Assembly (NCBI GenBank): GCA_902491795.1
Contig: CABUIX010000002.1
Location: forward strand, 1-64,000
Direction: 5' to 3'
Origin: an uncultured Bacteroidales bacterium
Lineage (GTDB): Bacteria > Bacteroidota > Bacteroidia > Bacteroidales > UBA932
DNA: 64,000 nucleotides
The translations under genes were made by a program, and so were the position numbers. The first letter of the stretch is position 1. Every line of letters begins with the position of its first letter. The notes beneath the pieces were generated by a model. The model was not told where the DNA came from. It saw nothing but the letters and a program-made list of their open reading frames with translations, and did not search any database. Shown here piece by piece: positions 7,895 to 16,512 of this stretch.

Positions 7895-8491
7895 TCAGTT
7901 TTTCGGAGACGCCAGCAGCCCGGAGCGGACTGCAAATTCTATTATGAAGTCTGCAGTGCCCTCAAGGCCAAGAATGGAAGAGTCAACGCAAAGATCATAA
8001 TTGGAAGCGACGCCCCAGTTGCCGAAGGTGAAGAAATTGTACCAGCTTTCGCGCGACTTGTCCTTCTTCACAATCTGCTTTGAGGCATCTTCAAGAGTCA
8101 TTCCCGAGCGGGAAGAGACCAGTTTCTGCCTCCACTCCAGAGGAGCGCACACAAAGACATTGAGGCATTTCATGTCCCTTAGGACATAATCAGCGGCACG
8201 GCCAACGAATATGGCACTTCCCGCCTCGGCAATCCCTCGTATGGTATCGCTCTGAATCTTGAAAAGGCCCTCGTCGTTGATTGCGTTCTGCGAATATCCG
8301 AAAGAGAAGAAACGTTTCTTCTCGTCGTTGTTCCTGAAGAACTCGGGCTGGACTCCGCTCTGCTCGGCCGCCTTCAGGAGCAGTTCATTGTCATAGACAT
8401 CTATTCCGAGTTTCTCTCCGATGATGCTCGCAATTGTCCTTCCTCCGCTGCCATACTGGCGGCCTATATTGATTATAACCTTGTTTTCCAT
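7895..8491 (-). CDS. Cytidylate kinase-like family protein
   Basis: A 198-aa P-loop kinase of the cytidylate-kinase-like group. The Walker A region is IGRQYGSGGRTIA, and the lid/NMP region includes FVGRAADYVL and KKDKSRESWYNFFT. These proteins are common next to transporters and oxidoreductases in anaerobes, and their substrate is generally unproven. It is not the canonical Cmk: it lacks the usual GPxGxGKST loop and is shorter than about 225 aa. It is the last gene of a four-gene minus-strand operon (nrnA, FKBP, MATE, this gene), 16 nt after the MATE gene. Confidence 0.85.
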   Translation of the reverse strand: MENKVIINIGRQYGSGGRTIASIIGEKLGIDVYDNELLLKAAEQSGVQPEFFRNNDEKKRFFSFGYSQNAINDEGLFKIQSDTIRGIAEAGSAIFVGRAADYVLRDMKCLNVFVCAPLEWRQKLVSSRSGMTLEDASKQIVKKDKSRESWYNFFTFGNWGVASNYDLCVDSSILGLEGTADFIIEFAVRSGLLASPKN

Positions 8492-8507
8492 AAGCCAAGC
8501 ATATTAA

Positions 8508-9908
8508 TTATTTGATTGCACTGCCGAGTATGGATGCATCCTCGCCGTCCTTGAGCTTGTCGAACTTGCGCATGAGCCTGAACACGAAAACAGCAGCCAT
8601 GACCATACTGATGAAGTCAGCCACAGGGAAACTGATCCACACGCCCTTGACCCCGAACCATATAGGAAGCAGATAGACAAAGGGCAGCAGGCACAGCAGT
8701 TGCCTCGAGAGAGAAAGCACGATGGCTATCTTGACCATTCCGAGACACTGGAACAAGTTTCCCGCCACTATGTTGAAACCGACAAGGGCCACACAGATAT
8801 TCATGACCCTCAACCCCTTGGAAGCAAGATCTATCATTTCGGAATCATTCGTGAACAATCCAACTGCCACCCGAGGAAAGAACATTGAGACAACAAAGCA
8901 CAAGGTGGTCACAAGGACCTCCCACTTGGCAGTCATGATGAACACTTCCTTTACCCTGTGATACTGGCGCGCTCCGTAGTTGTATCCCGCTATAGGCTGC
9001 AGTCCCTGATTGAAGCCCATGCATATCATCAGGAAAAATATGGTCACGCGGTTGACTATTCCGTATGCTCCGATTGACATGTCGCTTCCGTATTTGGCGA
9101 GCTGCTGGTTGATCATCATGGCAACGAGCGACGATGCGGCATTCATCAGGAACGGTCCTATGCCTATCGCGAAACACTGTCCGGCTATTCTCCTGTCAAT
9201 CTGGAGCAGAGGCTTGGTGAAATGCAGCAGACGGGACTTGTCGGAGAAGAACCTGAACGTGTACATCAGTGCAACTATCTGGCAGGCCACCGTCGCTATA
9301 GCGGCTCCCTTGATTCCCATATGGAAACCGAAAATCAGGATAGGGTCAAGAATGGCGTTCGATATCACCGTAAACAACGTAAGTCCCATCGCGGTCTTCG
9401 GGTGTCCGGACGAACGTATAAGGTTGTTGAAGCCGAAATACAGATGCGTCACGACATTTCCGAGCAGGATGATTGACATGTATTCCCTCGCGTAGAAAAT
9501 CGTGTTGTTGCTCGCACCGAAGAAAAACAGTATCGGATCGAGGAACGACAGAGTTATCACCGAAAAAACTATTCCTATGATCAGGTTAAGAGAAAACACG
9601 TTCGAGAGTACCTTCTTGGCCGTGTCATAGTTTTTCTGTCCCAAAAGAACAGATATAAGTGTCATTCCCCCAACTCCGACCAGCGTTCCCATCGCCGCCG
9701 AAAGATTCATCAGAGGGAAAGTAACCGCGAGACCGCTTATCGCGTCCGCACCCACTCCGGGTATATGGCCGATATAGATGCTGTCGACCATATTGTACAA
9801 AGAAGCTGCGGTCTGGGCAATTATTCCCGGGACCGCATACATCTTCAAAAGCTTGCCTATCTTCTCTGTTCCAAGTTCCGTAGGAGCAGCTGAACCAACA
9901 AATGACAT
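8508..9908 (-). CDS. MATE family multidrug/solute efflux transporter
   Basis: A 466-aa inner-membrane antiporter with about 12 hydrophobic segments in two six-helix repeats. It begins with the typical N-terminal pattern KLLKMYAVPGIIAQTAASLYNMVDSIYIG and carries ISGLAVTFPLMNL and NLIRSSGHPKTAM, signatures of the MATE (NorM/DinF-like) family. Such pumps export cationic drugs or metabolites using Na+ or H+. The substrate cannot be inferred. It sits 10 nt after the FKBP lipoprotein gene, in the same operon. Length is normal. Confidence 0.93.
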   Translation of the reverse strand: MSFVGSAAPTELGTEKIGKLLKMYAVPGIIAQTAASLYNMVDSIYIGHIPGVGADAISGLAVTFPLMNLSAAMGTLVGVGGMTLISVLLGQKNYDTAKKVLSNVFSLNLIIGIVFSVITLSFLDPILFFFGASNNTIFYAREYMSIILLGNVVTHLYFGFNNLIRSSGHPKTAMGLTLFTVISNAILDPILIFGFHMGIKGAAIATVACQIVALMYTFRFFSDKSRLLHFTKPLLQIDRRIAGQCFAIGIGPFLMNAASSLVAMMINQQLAKYGSDMSIGAYGIVNRVTIFFLMICMGFNQGLQPIAGYNYGARQYHRVKEVFIMTAKWEVLVTTLCFVVSMFFPRVAVGLFTNDSEMIDLASKGLRVMNICVALVGFNIVAGNLFQCLGMVKIAIVLSLSRQLLCLLPFVYLLPIWFGVKGVWISFPVADFISMVMAAVFVFRLMRKFDKLKDGEDASILGSAIK

Positions 9909-9918
9909 ATATTATAAT

Positions 9919-10959
9919 CTAATCTTCCTTGTCCACTATCTCTATGTCAAATCTCAGAGGGGAATAGCCTGGAATCTTCTCTCCGGATCCCGAAGATCCA
10001 TATCCCAATGTAGAATAAAATATGCATGTGCCGGCTTCATGCGGCCGCATGTTCCATAGCGCATACGAGAAGCCCTCAATCAGGTTGCTGGTGGTACTGC
10101 TTCCCATGGTAATCTCAGTATATTCCTCGTCCTCGCCAGGCCAGTTGATCTGCAACGGCTCATAGGTGGCGGAACTTGACTCAAGTCCATAAAATCTCGC
10201 GGTGTCACGTATGTTCGTGTCGAAAGCCTGGCCGTCAAGACGCTTGGCCACATAATTTATGTAGATCGTGGTGTCGCTGGGGAACGCGGCGGTGTCACTC
10301 GGCTCCTTTGTCCTGATGTAATAGAATCCATACCTCAGGGAATCTGTCACGGAGACTTCCGGAAAATTGTGCGAAAGATAACTTCCGATGGAATCTATCT
10401 GCCACTGGGTGATATTGTCAACCACTCCGGTCACCTCGATGTCATAAATGTAACTTGTTCCGGAAACGTTCGACACATATTCTTCCGGGGTGTCATAGCG
10501 ATATGAGGTGAACAGCCATCCGGGAATGATCACCTTCTTGGTGCCGCCAACCCTCATGCTGCTGATTGCCTCGTCAACGCCGGCATAGAGTGAGTTTCCT
10601 ATTCTGCTCCAGACTTGCGGACCATAATAATTATACTCTTCGTATGTGCCGAGCTGCTTTGCCACCGACTCTCTCGTGGTGGCCGAAATGTTCCCGTCAA
10701 GCCCGGAAATGACATAATTGGCAATCACATACGGACTCTGCTCGTAATCGCCCACCGGATCCCCGTCGCCTTCAGTCTCCTCGATGACATATGCACCGAG
10801 AGGGGTCGGCTCCAGATCAGGATAATGGACAAGCATCCACGCATCAAAGTATTCCTTGTCGGAAACACCCGATGAACTTGATGCCTCCTTTGCACACCCT
10901 GCCACAGCAATCATGGACAGCAGGGATATTGAATATAAAATAGTTCTGTTCATTTTCAT
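9919..10959 (-). CDS. FKBP-type peptidyl-prolyl isomerase-like lipoprotein
   Basis: A 346-aa exported lipoprotein; the signal peptide ends at a lipobox near ...SMIAVAGC, so Cys22 is the likely lipid anchor. The body has two FKBP-like units. The second ends in the pattern EGFSYALWNMRPHEAGTCIFY followed by LGYGSSGSGEKIPGYSPLRFDIEI, which is the FKBP flap and core. The first unit is more divergent (VGGTKKVIIP and YIYDIEV). It likely assists folding of periplasmic or outer-membrane proteins. The start ATG overlaps the stop of nrnA as ATGA, so translation is coupled. Catalytic activity is not certain. Confidence 0.82.
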   Translation of the reverse strand: MKMNRTILYSISLLSMIAVAGCAKEASSSSGVSDKEYFDAWMLVHYPDLEPTPLGAYVIEETEGDGDPVGDYEQSPYVIANYVISGLDGNISATTRESVAKQLGTYEEYNYYGPQVWSRIGNSLYAGVDEAISSMRVGGTKKVIIPGWLFTSYRYDTPEEYVSNVSGTSYIYDIEVTGVVDNITQWQIDSIGSYLSHNFPEVSVTDSLRYGFYYIRTKEPSDTAAFPSDTTIYINYVAKRLDGQAFDTNIRDTARFYGLESSSATYEPLQINWPGEDEEYTEITMGSSTTSNLIEGFSYALWNMRPHEAGTCIFYSTLGYGSSGSGEKIPGYSPLRFDIEIVDKED

Positions 10960-12014
10960 TCATGTCTTGACGGCGCGCAGTCCTGCAGGAATCGTGCCGC
11001 TGCCCTTTCCACATATTGTGCCGCCGAGGCTGCCGAAGCAATGTCATCCGGAAAGAACAGTCTTCCTCCCGCAGCATGGAAATGACCGCCGCCATGGAAA
11101 TGTTCCCTGGCAAAATCAGAAGAGCTGCAGTCGCCTGTCGAGCGCACTGAAACCCTGAAAAAGCCGTTGTCCTCCTTGAGAAAAATGCTCATGCGTATAC
11201 CGGCTATCCCAAGCGGCATATTCACGAAGCCTTCAGTATCCCCGTCGGCCAGGGAGAAGCGCTTCAGAGTCTCACTGTCAAAGACCGCATAGGCAATGCC
11301 TCCAGGCAGAAGAGTCAATTTCTCCGTCAGGAAACACCCCATCGCGCGGAAACGGTTCTCCCGGTACTGGTTATACAGTCTGAAAAGGATGGCATCCCTG
11401 TCAACCCCTGAGGCAAGCAGTCTCGAAGCCATGCGGAATGTTCCAGGAAATACCGAATTTGCAAAATTGTTTGTGTCCGTAGTCATTCCCACCATCAGCG
11501 GCGTTCCGATCGCCACCGGGAACTTTTTCTTCCGGCGTATGTCCGGCATAGCAGAAATCAGGCCGAAGAGCAGTTCACTCGTGGATGAAACTTCAGTCTC
11601 GCTGAAAACGAGGTCATAATCAGCGACAGACGGGTCAAGATGGTGGTCAACAAGCACTTTTGGCGCCCTGGATCTTCTCAGCGCAGGCTCAAGGAGCCCG
11701 GTTCTGTCCGGTGAATTGTGGTCGAGGCAGACAAGCAGGTCACAGGATGCGACACATTCAGATGCAGCCTCAGCATTATCCGCCGCAATGATGAAATCAT
11801 CCCCCGACAAAATGAAATCCAGATAATCAGGATAGCTGTCCGGAAGAAGCAGTACAGCCTGTTTGCCCCTGAAATCCCGAAGGTAGCGGAGAAGCGCCGC
11901 AGAACTTCCGAGAGCATCGCCGTCAGGATGCACATGAACGGCCAGTCCTATCTTCGAGGACCCGGCGAACATGGCGTCAAGACGCTGCAGTTCCGATTTG
12001 TAGGCAGTCACCAT
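10956..12014 (-). CDS. nrnA: DHH/DHHA1 phosphoesterase, NrnA-like (oligoribonuclease / pAp phosphatase)
   Basis: A 352-aa member of the DHH family that degrades nanoRNA and/or pAp. The metal site is visible as HVHPDGDALGS (motif I), CLDHNSPD (motif II), VDHHLD (the DHH motif) and the DHHA1 substrate loop HFHGGGHFHAAGG. I choose the ATG at 12014: a TTG start at 12035 would lie inside the -7 promoter box. It heads the operon nrnA-FKBP-MATE-kinase and ends in an ATGA overlap. Oligoribonuclease orn is absent from most Bacteroidota, so this may be the main nanoRNase (inference). Confidence 0.92.
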   Translation of the reverse strand: MVTAYKSELQRLDAMFAGSSKIGLAVHVHPDGDALGSSAALLRYLRDFRGKQAVLLLPDSYPDYLDFILSGDDFIIAADNAEAASECVASCDLLVCLDHNSPDRTGLLEPALRRSRAPKVLVDHHLDPSVADYDLVFSETEVSSTSELLFGLISAMPDIRRKKKFPVAIGTPLMVGMTTDTNNFANSVFPGTFRMASRLLASGVDRDAILFRLYNQYRENRFRAMGCFLTEKLTLLPGGIAYAVFDSETLKRFSLADGDTEGFVNMPLGIAGIRMSIFLKEDNGFFRVSVRSTGDCSSSDFAREHFHGGGHFHAAGGRLFFPDDIASAASAAQYVERAAARFLQDCAPSRHE

Positions 12015-12032
12015 AATGCTAAAAAACCACGG

Positions 12033-12040
12033 CAAAATTA
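12033..12040 (-). promoter_or_regulatory. -7 box of the nrnA operon
   Basis: TAATTTTG on the minus strand (12040-12033), 18 nt before the nrnA ATG. A TTTA lies at the right distance (19 nt) for a degenerate -33. The box supports the ATG at 12014 as start. Confidence 0.5.
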
Positions 12041-12049
12041 ATAATAATA

Positions 12050-12080
12050 TTGCATTTGATAAATCGTTTTCATAACTTTG
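12050..12080 (+). promoter_or_regulatory. Promoter of the 12119-14544 plus-strand operon
   Basis: TTG at 12050-12052, a 20-nt spacer and TAACTTTG at 12073-12080 fit the Bacteroidota consensus. The start codon at 12119 is 38 nt downstream. It partly overlaps the divergent nrnA promoter region. Confidence 0.6.
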
Positions 12081-12118
12081 TACGACTTGTATGATACTAA
12101 TAAAATAACCATAACAAA

Positions 12119-12811
12119 ATGAACAAGACAGTCAAGATTATCGTTGAAGCCGTGCTCTTCATCATCATCGTTCTCCTGGTGGTTGCCAATGTCAGAAGCA
12201 TCAGGGGTCCCCTGGACTTCAACAAGCAGAAAGACTATCGCGAGGAGGTAGCCATTCAGAGGCTCAAGGACATCCGTACCCTTCAGGTGGCTTACAAGAC
12301 CGTTAACGGGAAGTTCACCTCAACAATCGACTCTCTCAAGATGTTCTACGAGACCGGCAAGATGCCCATTGTGCTTCAGATAGGCTCCGAGGACGATTCT
12401 GTTGCAGTGGCACACACCGAACAGGTCAAGAAGGCCAACCGCAGGCTTACAAACGAAGACCTTTACAAAATGTATCTCGCCGGAGACCACAATCTCGTTT
12501 TCTCCATTGAGAACACCATTGCAGTAAAGGATACCCTTTTCAACGGACGCTCAGACTTCAACATTGACTCTCTCAAGACCATTCCGTTCTCAGGCGGTGA
12601 CCCCGTTATCATGGACGCCGTTGTCAGGACAGTTTCAGGCGTACCTGTTCCTCTCTTCGAGGCCAAGATGCCGTACAAGTCACTGCTCAAGGGTCTGAAC
12701 AACCAGCTTCGCATCAACCTTGACGCTGATCGTGAGTCCCAGAACAAGTACGAAGGACTTCAGGTCGGCTCCGTGACTTCTCCTAACAACAACGCAGGAA
12801 ACTGGGAATAG
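12119..12811 (+). CDS. Membrane-anchored periplasmic protein of unknown function
   Basis: A 230-aa protein with one N-terminal TM helix (residues ~5-24, IIVEAVLFIIIVLLVVANV) and a predicted extracytoplasmic body. The body begins EVAIQRLKDIRTLQVAYKT, reminiscent of a pseudopilin-like helix following a TM, and contains the repeated phrase DSLKM/DSLKT. The C-terminus is rich in Asn (SPNNNAGNWE). No function recognised. Its stop TAG shares a base with the GTG start of the following DUF3822 gene, so they are coupled. Similar conserved hypothetical proteins occur in Bacteroidales. Confidence 0.8.
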   Translation: MNKTVKIIVEAVLFIIIVLLVVANVRSIRGPLDFNKQKDYREEVAIQRLKDIRTLQVAYKTVNGKFTSTIDSLKMFYETGKMPIVLQIGSEDDSVAVAHTEQVKKANRRLTNEDLYKMYLAGDHNLVFSIENTIAVKDTLFNGRSDFNIDSLKTIPFSGGDPVIMDAVVRTVSGVPVPLFEAKMPYKSLLKGLNNQLRINLDADRESQNKYEGLQVGSVTSPNNNAGNWE

Positions 12812-13266
12812 TGTTCACTCTTGTCCCCTCAAATTTCTTCAACCCCGAAAAGGAGCGTGAAGCCCTCGAAGGAGTTGCACAGTTTGGGAAGGACTGCGCA
12901 GTAAGACATATAGATATCCCTCAATATGACGCTGTCCTTGTCTATTCCATAGATGAGGACAGTGTTGTTTCTGCCACAGAGATGACGGATATCCTGTCCA
13001 GACTCCCGGACTGTCCGGCATACAACAAGATATTGTGCAGTATACGCGGAGAGAGACTGTTCATAGGAATCGCTCAGGGCAAGTCGCTTCTTCTCGCCAA
13101 CTGCTTCGGCATACAGGACTTCACGACTGCAGAGTACTACATATTCCTTGCAGTGAAATCTCTGCAGATAAACCCTGAAGTGTCTACAATATGCTGGACC
13201 TCCAAGCTGGAGCCTTCGCAGGAAATGTCACTGTACCGCTACTTCAAGGCTGTGGTTATAGCTTGA
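12811..13266 (+). CDS. Short DUF3822-type protein
   Basis: A 151-aa protein starting with GTG that overlaps the upstream stop by one base. The sequence starting FTLVPSNFFNPEKEREAL and later GKSLLLANCFGIQDFTTAEYYIFLAVKSL matches the second half of DUF3822, a Bacteroidota family with an actin-like fold. Family members are usually about 250-280 aa; here the first ~85 residues are missing and the protein begins exactly at the conserved T-L-V-P-S strand. Whether this is functional reduction or decay is unclear. The reading frame is clean. rsmD lies in the same run of genes, as is common for this family. Confidence 0.7.
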   Translation: MFTLVPSNFFNPEKEREALEGVAQFGKDCAVRHIDIPQYDAVLVYSIDEDSVVSATEMTDILSRLPDCPAYNKILCSIRGERLFIGIAQGKSLLLANCFGIQDFTTAEYYIFLAVKSLQINPEVSTICWTSKLEPSQEMSLYRYFKAVVIA

Positions 13267-13317
13267 TGCTGCAACCGAGGCGGTCCCGTACAGGGCCACC
13301 TCACAAAACATAAGATT

Positions 13318-14007
13318 ATGAAAAAATATCTGGCTGAAATGATCGGGACCATGGTCCTGGTACTTATGGGCTGCGGTAGTGCCGTATTTGCCGGCAGCGT
13401 CGCAGGGACAGTAGGGGCCGGAGTCGGGACACTTGGAGTGGCACTGGCTTTTGGTCTTGCAGTTATCGCTATGGCCTATGCCATAGGCGGGATTTCCGGT
13501 TGTCACATCAATCCCGCAATCACCTTCGGCGTGTTTCTCAGCGGAAGAATGAAAGGGAGAGACGCCGCAATGTACATGCTTTTTCAGGTAATCGGAGCAA
13601 TTGTCGGATCGGCCATACTCTATGCCCTGGTCTCAACCGGAACTCATGACGGCCCAACCAGCACGGGTTCCAACAGTTTCAAGGACGGAATGATGCTGCA
13701 GGCATTTGTGGCAGAAGCCGTGTTCACATTCATCTTCGTGCTCGTGGTACTTGGCGCCACAGATGAGAAGAAAGGAGCCGGCAACCTCGCAGGACTGGCA
13801 ATCGGACTCACACTGGTCCTGATCCATATCGTCTGCATTCCCATTACCGGTACATCTGTCAATCCGGCAAGAAGCATCGGCCCTGCCCTCTTCGATGGAG
13901 GAGTTGCACTCAAGCAATTGTGGCTGTTCATCGTGGCCCCGCTGGTCGGCGCAGCACTGAGCGCCGGAGTCTGGAAAGTGCTTTCCAGCGACAAAAACGG
14001 CAAATAG
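13318..14007 (+). CDS. aqpZ: Aquaporin / MIP family channel
   Basis: A 229-aa inner-membrane water channel with six TM segments and both pore motifs: GCHINPAITFG after the second helix and TGTSVNPARSIGPAL after the fifth. The Asn-Pro-Ala boxes are intact. Length, the GCGSAVFAG opening and the Arg after the second NPA favour the water-selective AqpZ group over glycerol facilitators, which carry extra loops. It is not adjacent to glpK. It sits 51 bp after the DUF3822 gene and 3 bp before rsmD. Confidence 0.9.
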   Translation: MKKYLAEMIGTMVLVLMGCGSAVFAGSVAGTVGAGVGTLGVALAFGLAVIAMAYAIGGISGCHINPAITFGVFLSGRMKGRDAAMYMLFQVIGAIVGSAILYALVSTGTHDGPTSTGSNSFKDGMMLQAFVAEAVFTFIFVLVVLGATDEKKGAGNLAGLAIGLTLVLIHIVCIPITGTSVNPARSIGPALFDGGVALKQLWLFIVAPLVGAALSAGVWKVLSSDKNGK

Positions 14008-14010
14008 CCG

Positions 14011-14544
14011 ATGAGAATAATCGGAGGCAAGCTCAAGGGAAAGACTATCCTTCCCCCTAAAGGCTATGAAGCCCGTCCCACGACGGACTTTGCCAAGGAA
14101 GGCCTGTTCAACGTGCTTGACAACGAATACGAATTTGACGGGCTGAAGGTCCTAGACCTGTTCGGGGGAACCGGTGCGATTGCCTTTGAATTCGGATCAC
14201 GGGGTGCATCAAGAGTATACAGCGTTGAAATGAACAGGGACAACGCAAGGTTCATCAGGACCGAAGCTGCGAAACTTGGGCTGGACAACGTCACGGCAGT
14301 CCACAGCAATGTGTTTGATTTCCTGCCCATTTGCCGGGAGAAGTTCGACATTGTTTTTGCGGATCCCCCCTACAGCCTTGAGGGTCTGGACAGCATTCCT
14401 GACAAGGTCCTCGGAATGGACATAATGCATCCGGGAGCATATTTCATCCTCGAGCACGGAGGGGAATATTCATTCGCCTCGCATCCGATGTTCAAGAAAG
14501 AAAAAGTCTACGGAAGAGTGCACTTCTCGTTTTTCGAGAAATAA
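14011..14544 (+). CDS. rsmD: 16S rRNA (guanine(966)-N(2))-methyltransferase
   Basis: A 177-aa SAM-dependent enzyme that methylates G966 of 16S rRNA. Start RIIGGKLKGKTI is the family signature. The SAM loop is LDLFGGTGAIAFEFGSRG, and the catalytic motif is ADPPYSLEGL (the DPPY form of N/DPPY). Length is typical (about 180). It begins three bases after aqpZ and ends just before a 14-bp terminator hairpin. In Bacteroidota rsmD often follows DUF3822, which agrees with this order apart from the aqpZ insertion. Confidence 0.95.
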   Translation: MRIIGGKLKGKTILPPKGYEARPTTDFAKEGLFNVLDNEYEFDGLKVLDLFGGTGAIAFEFGSRGASRVYSVEMNRDNARFIRTEAAKLGLDNVTAVHSNVFDFLPICREKFDIVFADPPYSLEGLDSIPDKVLGMDIMHPGAYFILEHGGEYSFASHPMFKKEKVYGRVHFSFFEK

Positions 14545-14579
14545 GAAAACAGGCAGCCTGATTTCGGCTGCCTGTTTTC
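14545..14579. terminator. Bidirectional terminator between rsmD and pduL
   Basis: A perfect 14-bp stem (14545-14558 with 14566-14579) with a 7-nt loop, A-rich on the left and T-rich on the right. It can end rsmD on the plus strand and the ackA-pduL transcript on the minus strand. Confidence 0.85.
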
Positions 14580-14611
14580 TCAAATAAATTCGTGCCTTGC
14601 GTCAGGTAACG

Positions 14612-15220
14612 TCAGTCGGCATCACATACCTGTGAAACTCCGGCTTCAGGAGAAACGATGTGTCCGGTGATCTGGCCGCTGCATGCTGCTGCGTTGGCCT
14701 CATCGGTGTCAATATGCATGGCAAGAGCATACTTGTCGGAAACCCTGACAACGGTGTCTCCGAATATGACTTTCCTGCCTGTCTCCTGTTCGATCTCAAC
14801 CGAAACGATCTGCCCGTTCTTCACGCCGAAAGCGGCAGCATCCTCGGGAGTCATATGCACGTGCCTGCGGGCAATTATCACTCCCTCCTTTAGTTCTACT
14901 TCTCCGCAGGGACCTATGATTTTGCATGGAGCTGATCCGGCGACATCCCCGCTCTCCCTTACAGGAGCAACAATCCCGACTGTACGGGCATCGGTAAACG
15001 AAAGTTCAACCTGGTTCTCCGGGCGCACAGGTCCGAGAATTGAACATTTGAGACTTGACTTTGGCCCTACTACCTCAACCTTCTGATTGGAAGCATACTG
15101 ACCCGGCTGAGACAGTGGCTTCTTGATCTCAAGTTCGAATCCTTTACCGAAAAGGATATCAAGAGTCTCACGTGTCACATGCACGTGACGGGCAGAAGTC
15201 TCGATGATAAAGTTGTTCAT
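14612..15220 (-). CDS. pduL: Phosphate acyltransferase, PduL type
   Basis: PduL interconverts acyl-CoA and acyl-phosphate and is unrelated to Pta. The 202-aa product has the two duplicated zinc sites: ETSARHVHVTRETLDILFG at the N-terminus and IIARRHVHMTPEDAAAFGV in the centre, plus the C-terminal MHIDTDEANAA. It lacks an N-terminal encapsulation peptide, and no microcompartment genes are nearby, so it is presumably cytosolic. It lies 14 bp downstream of ackA. The pair converts acetyl-CoA to acetate with ATP formation. The substrate could also be propionyl-CoA. Confidence 0.93.
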   Translation of the reverse strand: MNNFIIETSARHVHVTRETLDILFGKGFELEIKKPLSQPGQYASNQKVEVVGPKSSLKCSILGPVRPENQVELSFTDARTVGIVAPVRESGDVAGSAPCKIIGPCGEVELKEGVIIARRHVHMTPEDAAAFGVKNGQIVSVEIEQETGRKVIFGDTVVRVSDKYALAMHIDTDEANAAACSGQITGHIVSPEAGVSQVCDAD

Positions 15221-15234
15221 ATTATTTGTCTGAT

Positions 15235-16446
15235 TTACTGGTCGGATACAATATGCATGGTGTCCCTTGCAATTACAAGTTCCTCATTGGTAGGAATCAT
15301 TGCCACCTTGACCTTGGAATCCGGTGCGGATATTATTGCGTCATCGGAACGCGCGGCCTCGTTGGCCTCGTTGTCTATCTTGACCCCGACATACTCGAAG
15401 CTGTCGCATATCTGACGGCGCAGCCAAGGATTGTTCTCGCCTATTCCTGCCGTGAAGACAAGAAGGTCGACGCCTCCAAGTTCAGCAATGTATGCTCCAA
15501 TATTCTTGACGGTGTCAAGAATGAGCTTCCTGATTACCATCATTGCCCTCTTGTCGCCTTCATCGGCCATGGACTTGAGGTCCCTGAGATCGGAAGTCTT
15601 GCCCGAAAGGCCAAGGAAACCGCTCTTCTTGTTCATGATGTCGGTCATCTGGTCAGGCGTAAGATTTTCCTTCTTCATTATGTAAGGCACAATGTTGGCA
15701 TCGATGTTTCCGCAACGGGTACCCATTATCATGCCCTCAAGAGGAGTAAAGCCCATAGACGTGTCGACACATTTGCCGTTCTCGATTGCGGTTATGGAAC
15801 TTCCGTTGCCCATGTGGCAGGTAATGATGCGGGAATTGTTTATGTCAATGCCGGCGAAACGGGCTCCGTGCCTTGATACATACAGGTGGGACGTGCCGTG
15901 CGCTCCGTAGCGGCGCACGCGGTATTTCTCGTAATACTCATACGGAAGCGCATACATATATGCTGCCGGCTGCATCGTCTGATGAAAAGCGGTATCAAAG
16001 GTGACGACCTGGGGAACATCCGGAAGGACCGCAGAGACTGCGCGGATTCCGAGAAGGTGTGCAGGATTGTGGAGAGGGGCAAAATCACAGCAGATCTCTA
16101 TCTTGCGGAGCACGTCGTCATCAACGAGGGTACTTCCGGAGAAGAAATCCGCACCCTGAACGATTCTGTGGCCGACGGCCTCAATGTCATCGAAACTGCG
16201 GAGCACTCCGTGGACAGGGTCCACAAGAAGATCCAGCACAAGTTTCATTCCCACCTTATGGTCAGGTATGTTCAGGGTCTCAGCATAAGGTTCCTTGCCG
16301 GTGGGTTTATGGGTTATCTTGCCTTCAGGCAAACCGATCTTCTCAACTATTCCCTTGGCCAGAAGATCATAAACATCGTCACTCTTCATGTCAAGCAGCT
16401 GATACTTGATCGAAGAGCTTCCGCAGTTGATTACTAAAATTATCAT
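15235..16446 (-). CDS. ackA: Acetate kinase
   Basis: AckA makes ATP and acetate from acetyl phosphate. The 403-aa product opens with MIILVINCGSSSIKYQLLD (the acetate kinase signature) and carries VTFDTAFHQTMQPAAYMYALP, the phosphate-binding RRYGAHGTSH and FTAGIGENNPWLR. I choose the ATG at 16446; an upstream TTG at 16470 would lie in the promoter box. It is the first gene of the ackA-pduL operon. The length is normal. Confidence 0.97.
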   Translation of the reverse strand: MIILVINCGSSSIKYQLLDMKSDDVYDLLAKGIVEKIGLPEGKITHKPTGKEPYAETLNIPDHKVGMKLVLDLLVDPVHGVLRSFDDIEAVGHRIVQGADFFSGSTLVDDDVLRKIEICCDFAPLHNPAHLLGIRAVSAVLPDVPQVVTFDTAFHQTMQPAAYMYALPYEYYEKYRVRRYGAHGTSHLYVSRHGARFAGIDINNSRIITCHMGNGSSITAIENGKCVDTSMGFTPLEGMIMGTRCGNIDANIVPYIMKKENLTPDQMTDIMNKKSGFLGLSGKTSDLRDLKSMADEGDKRAMMVIRKLILDTVKNIGAYIAELGGVDLLVFTAGIGENNPWLRRQICDSFEYVGVKIDNEANEAARSDDAIISAPDSKVKVAMIPTNEELVIARDTMHIVSDQ

Positions 16447-16467
16447 ATCAATTATCAGAATAGCATG

Positions 16468-16475
16468 CAAAAATA
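16468..16475 (-). promoter_or_regulatory. -7 box of ackA-pduL
   Basis: TATTTTTG on the minus strand, 21 nt before the ackA ATG. No clear -33. It lies in the 66-bp divergent gap with the comEC-like gene. Confidence 0.5.
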
Positions 16476-16512
16476 CTAATAAATTGCTTATTTTCGTAAA
16501 AATCTGATTGAA

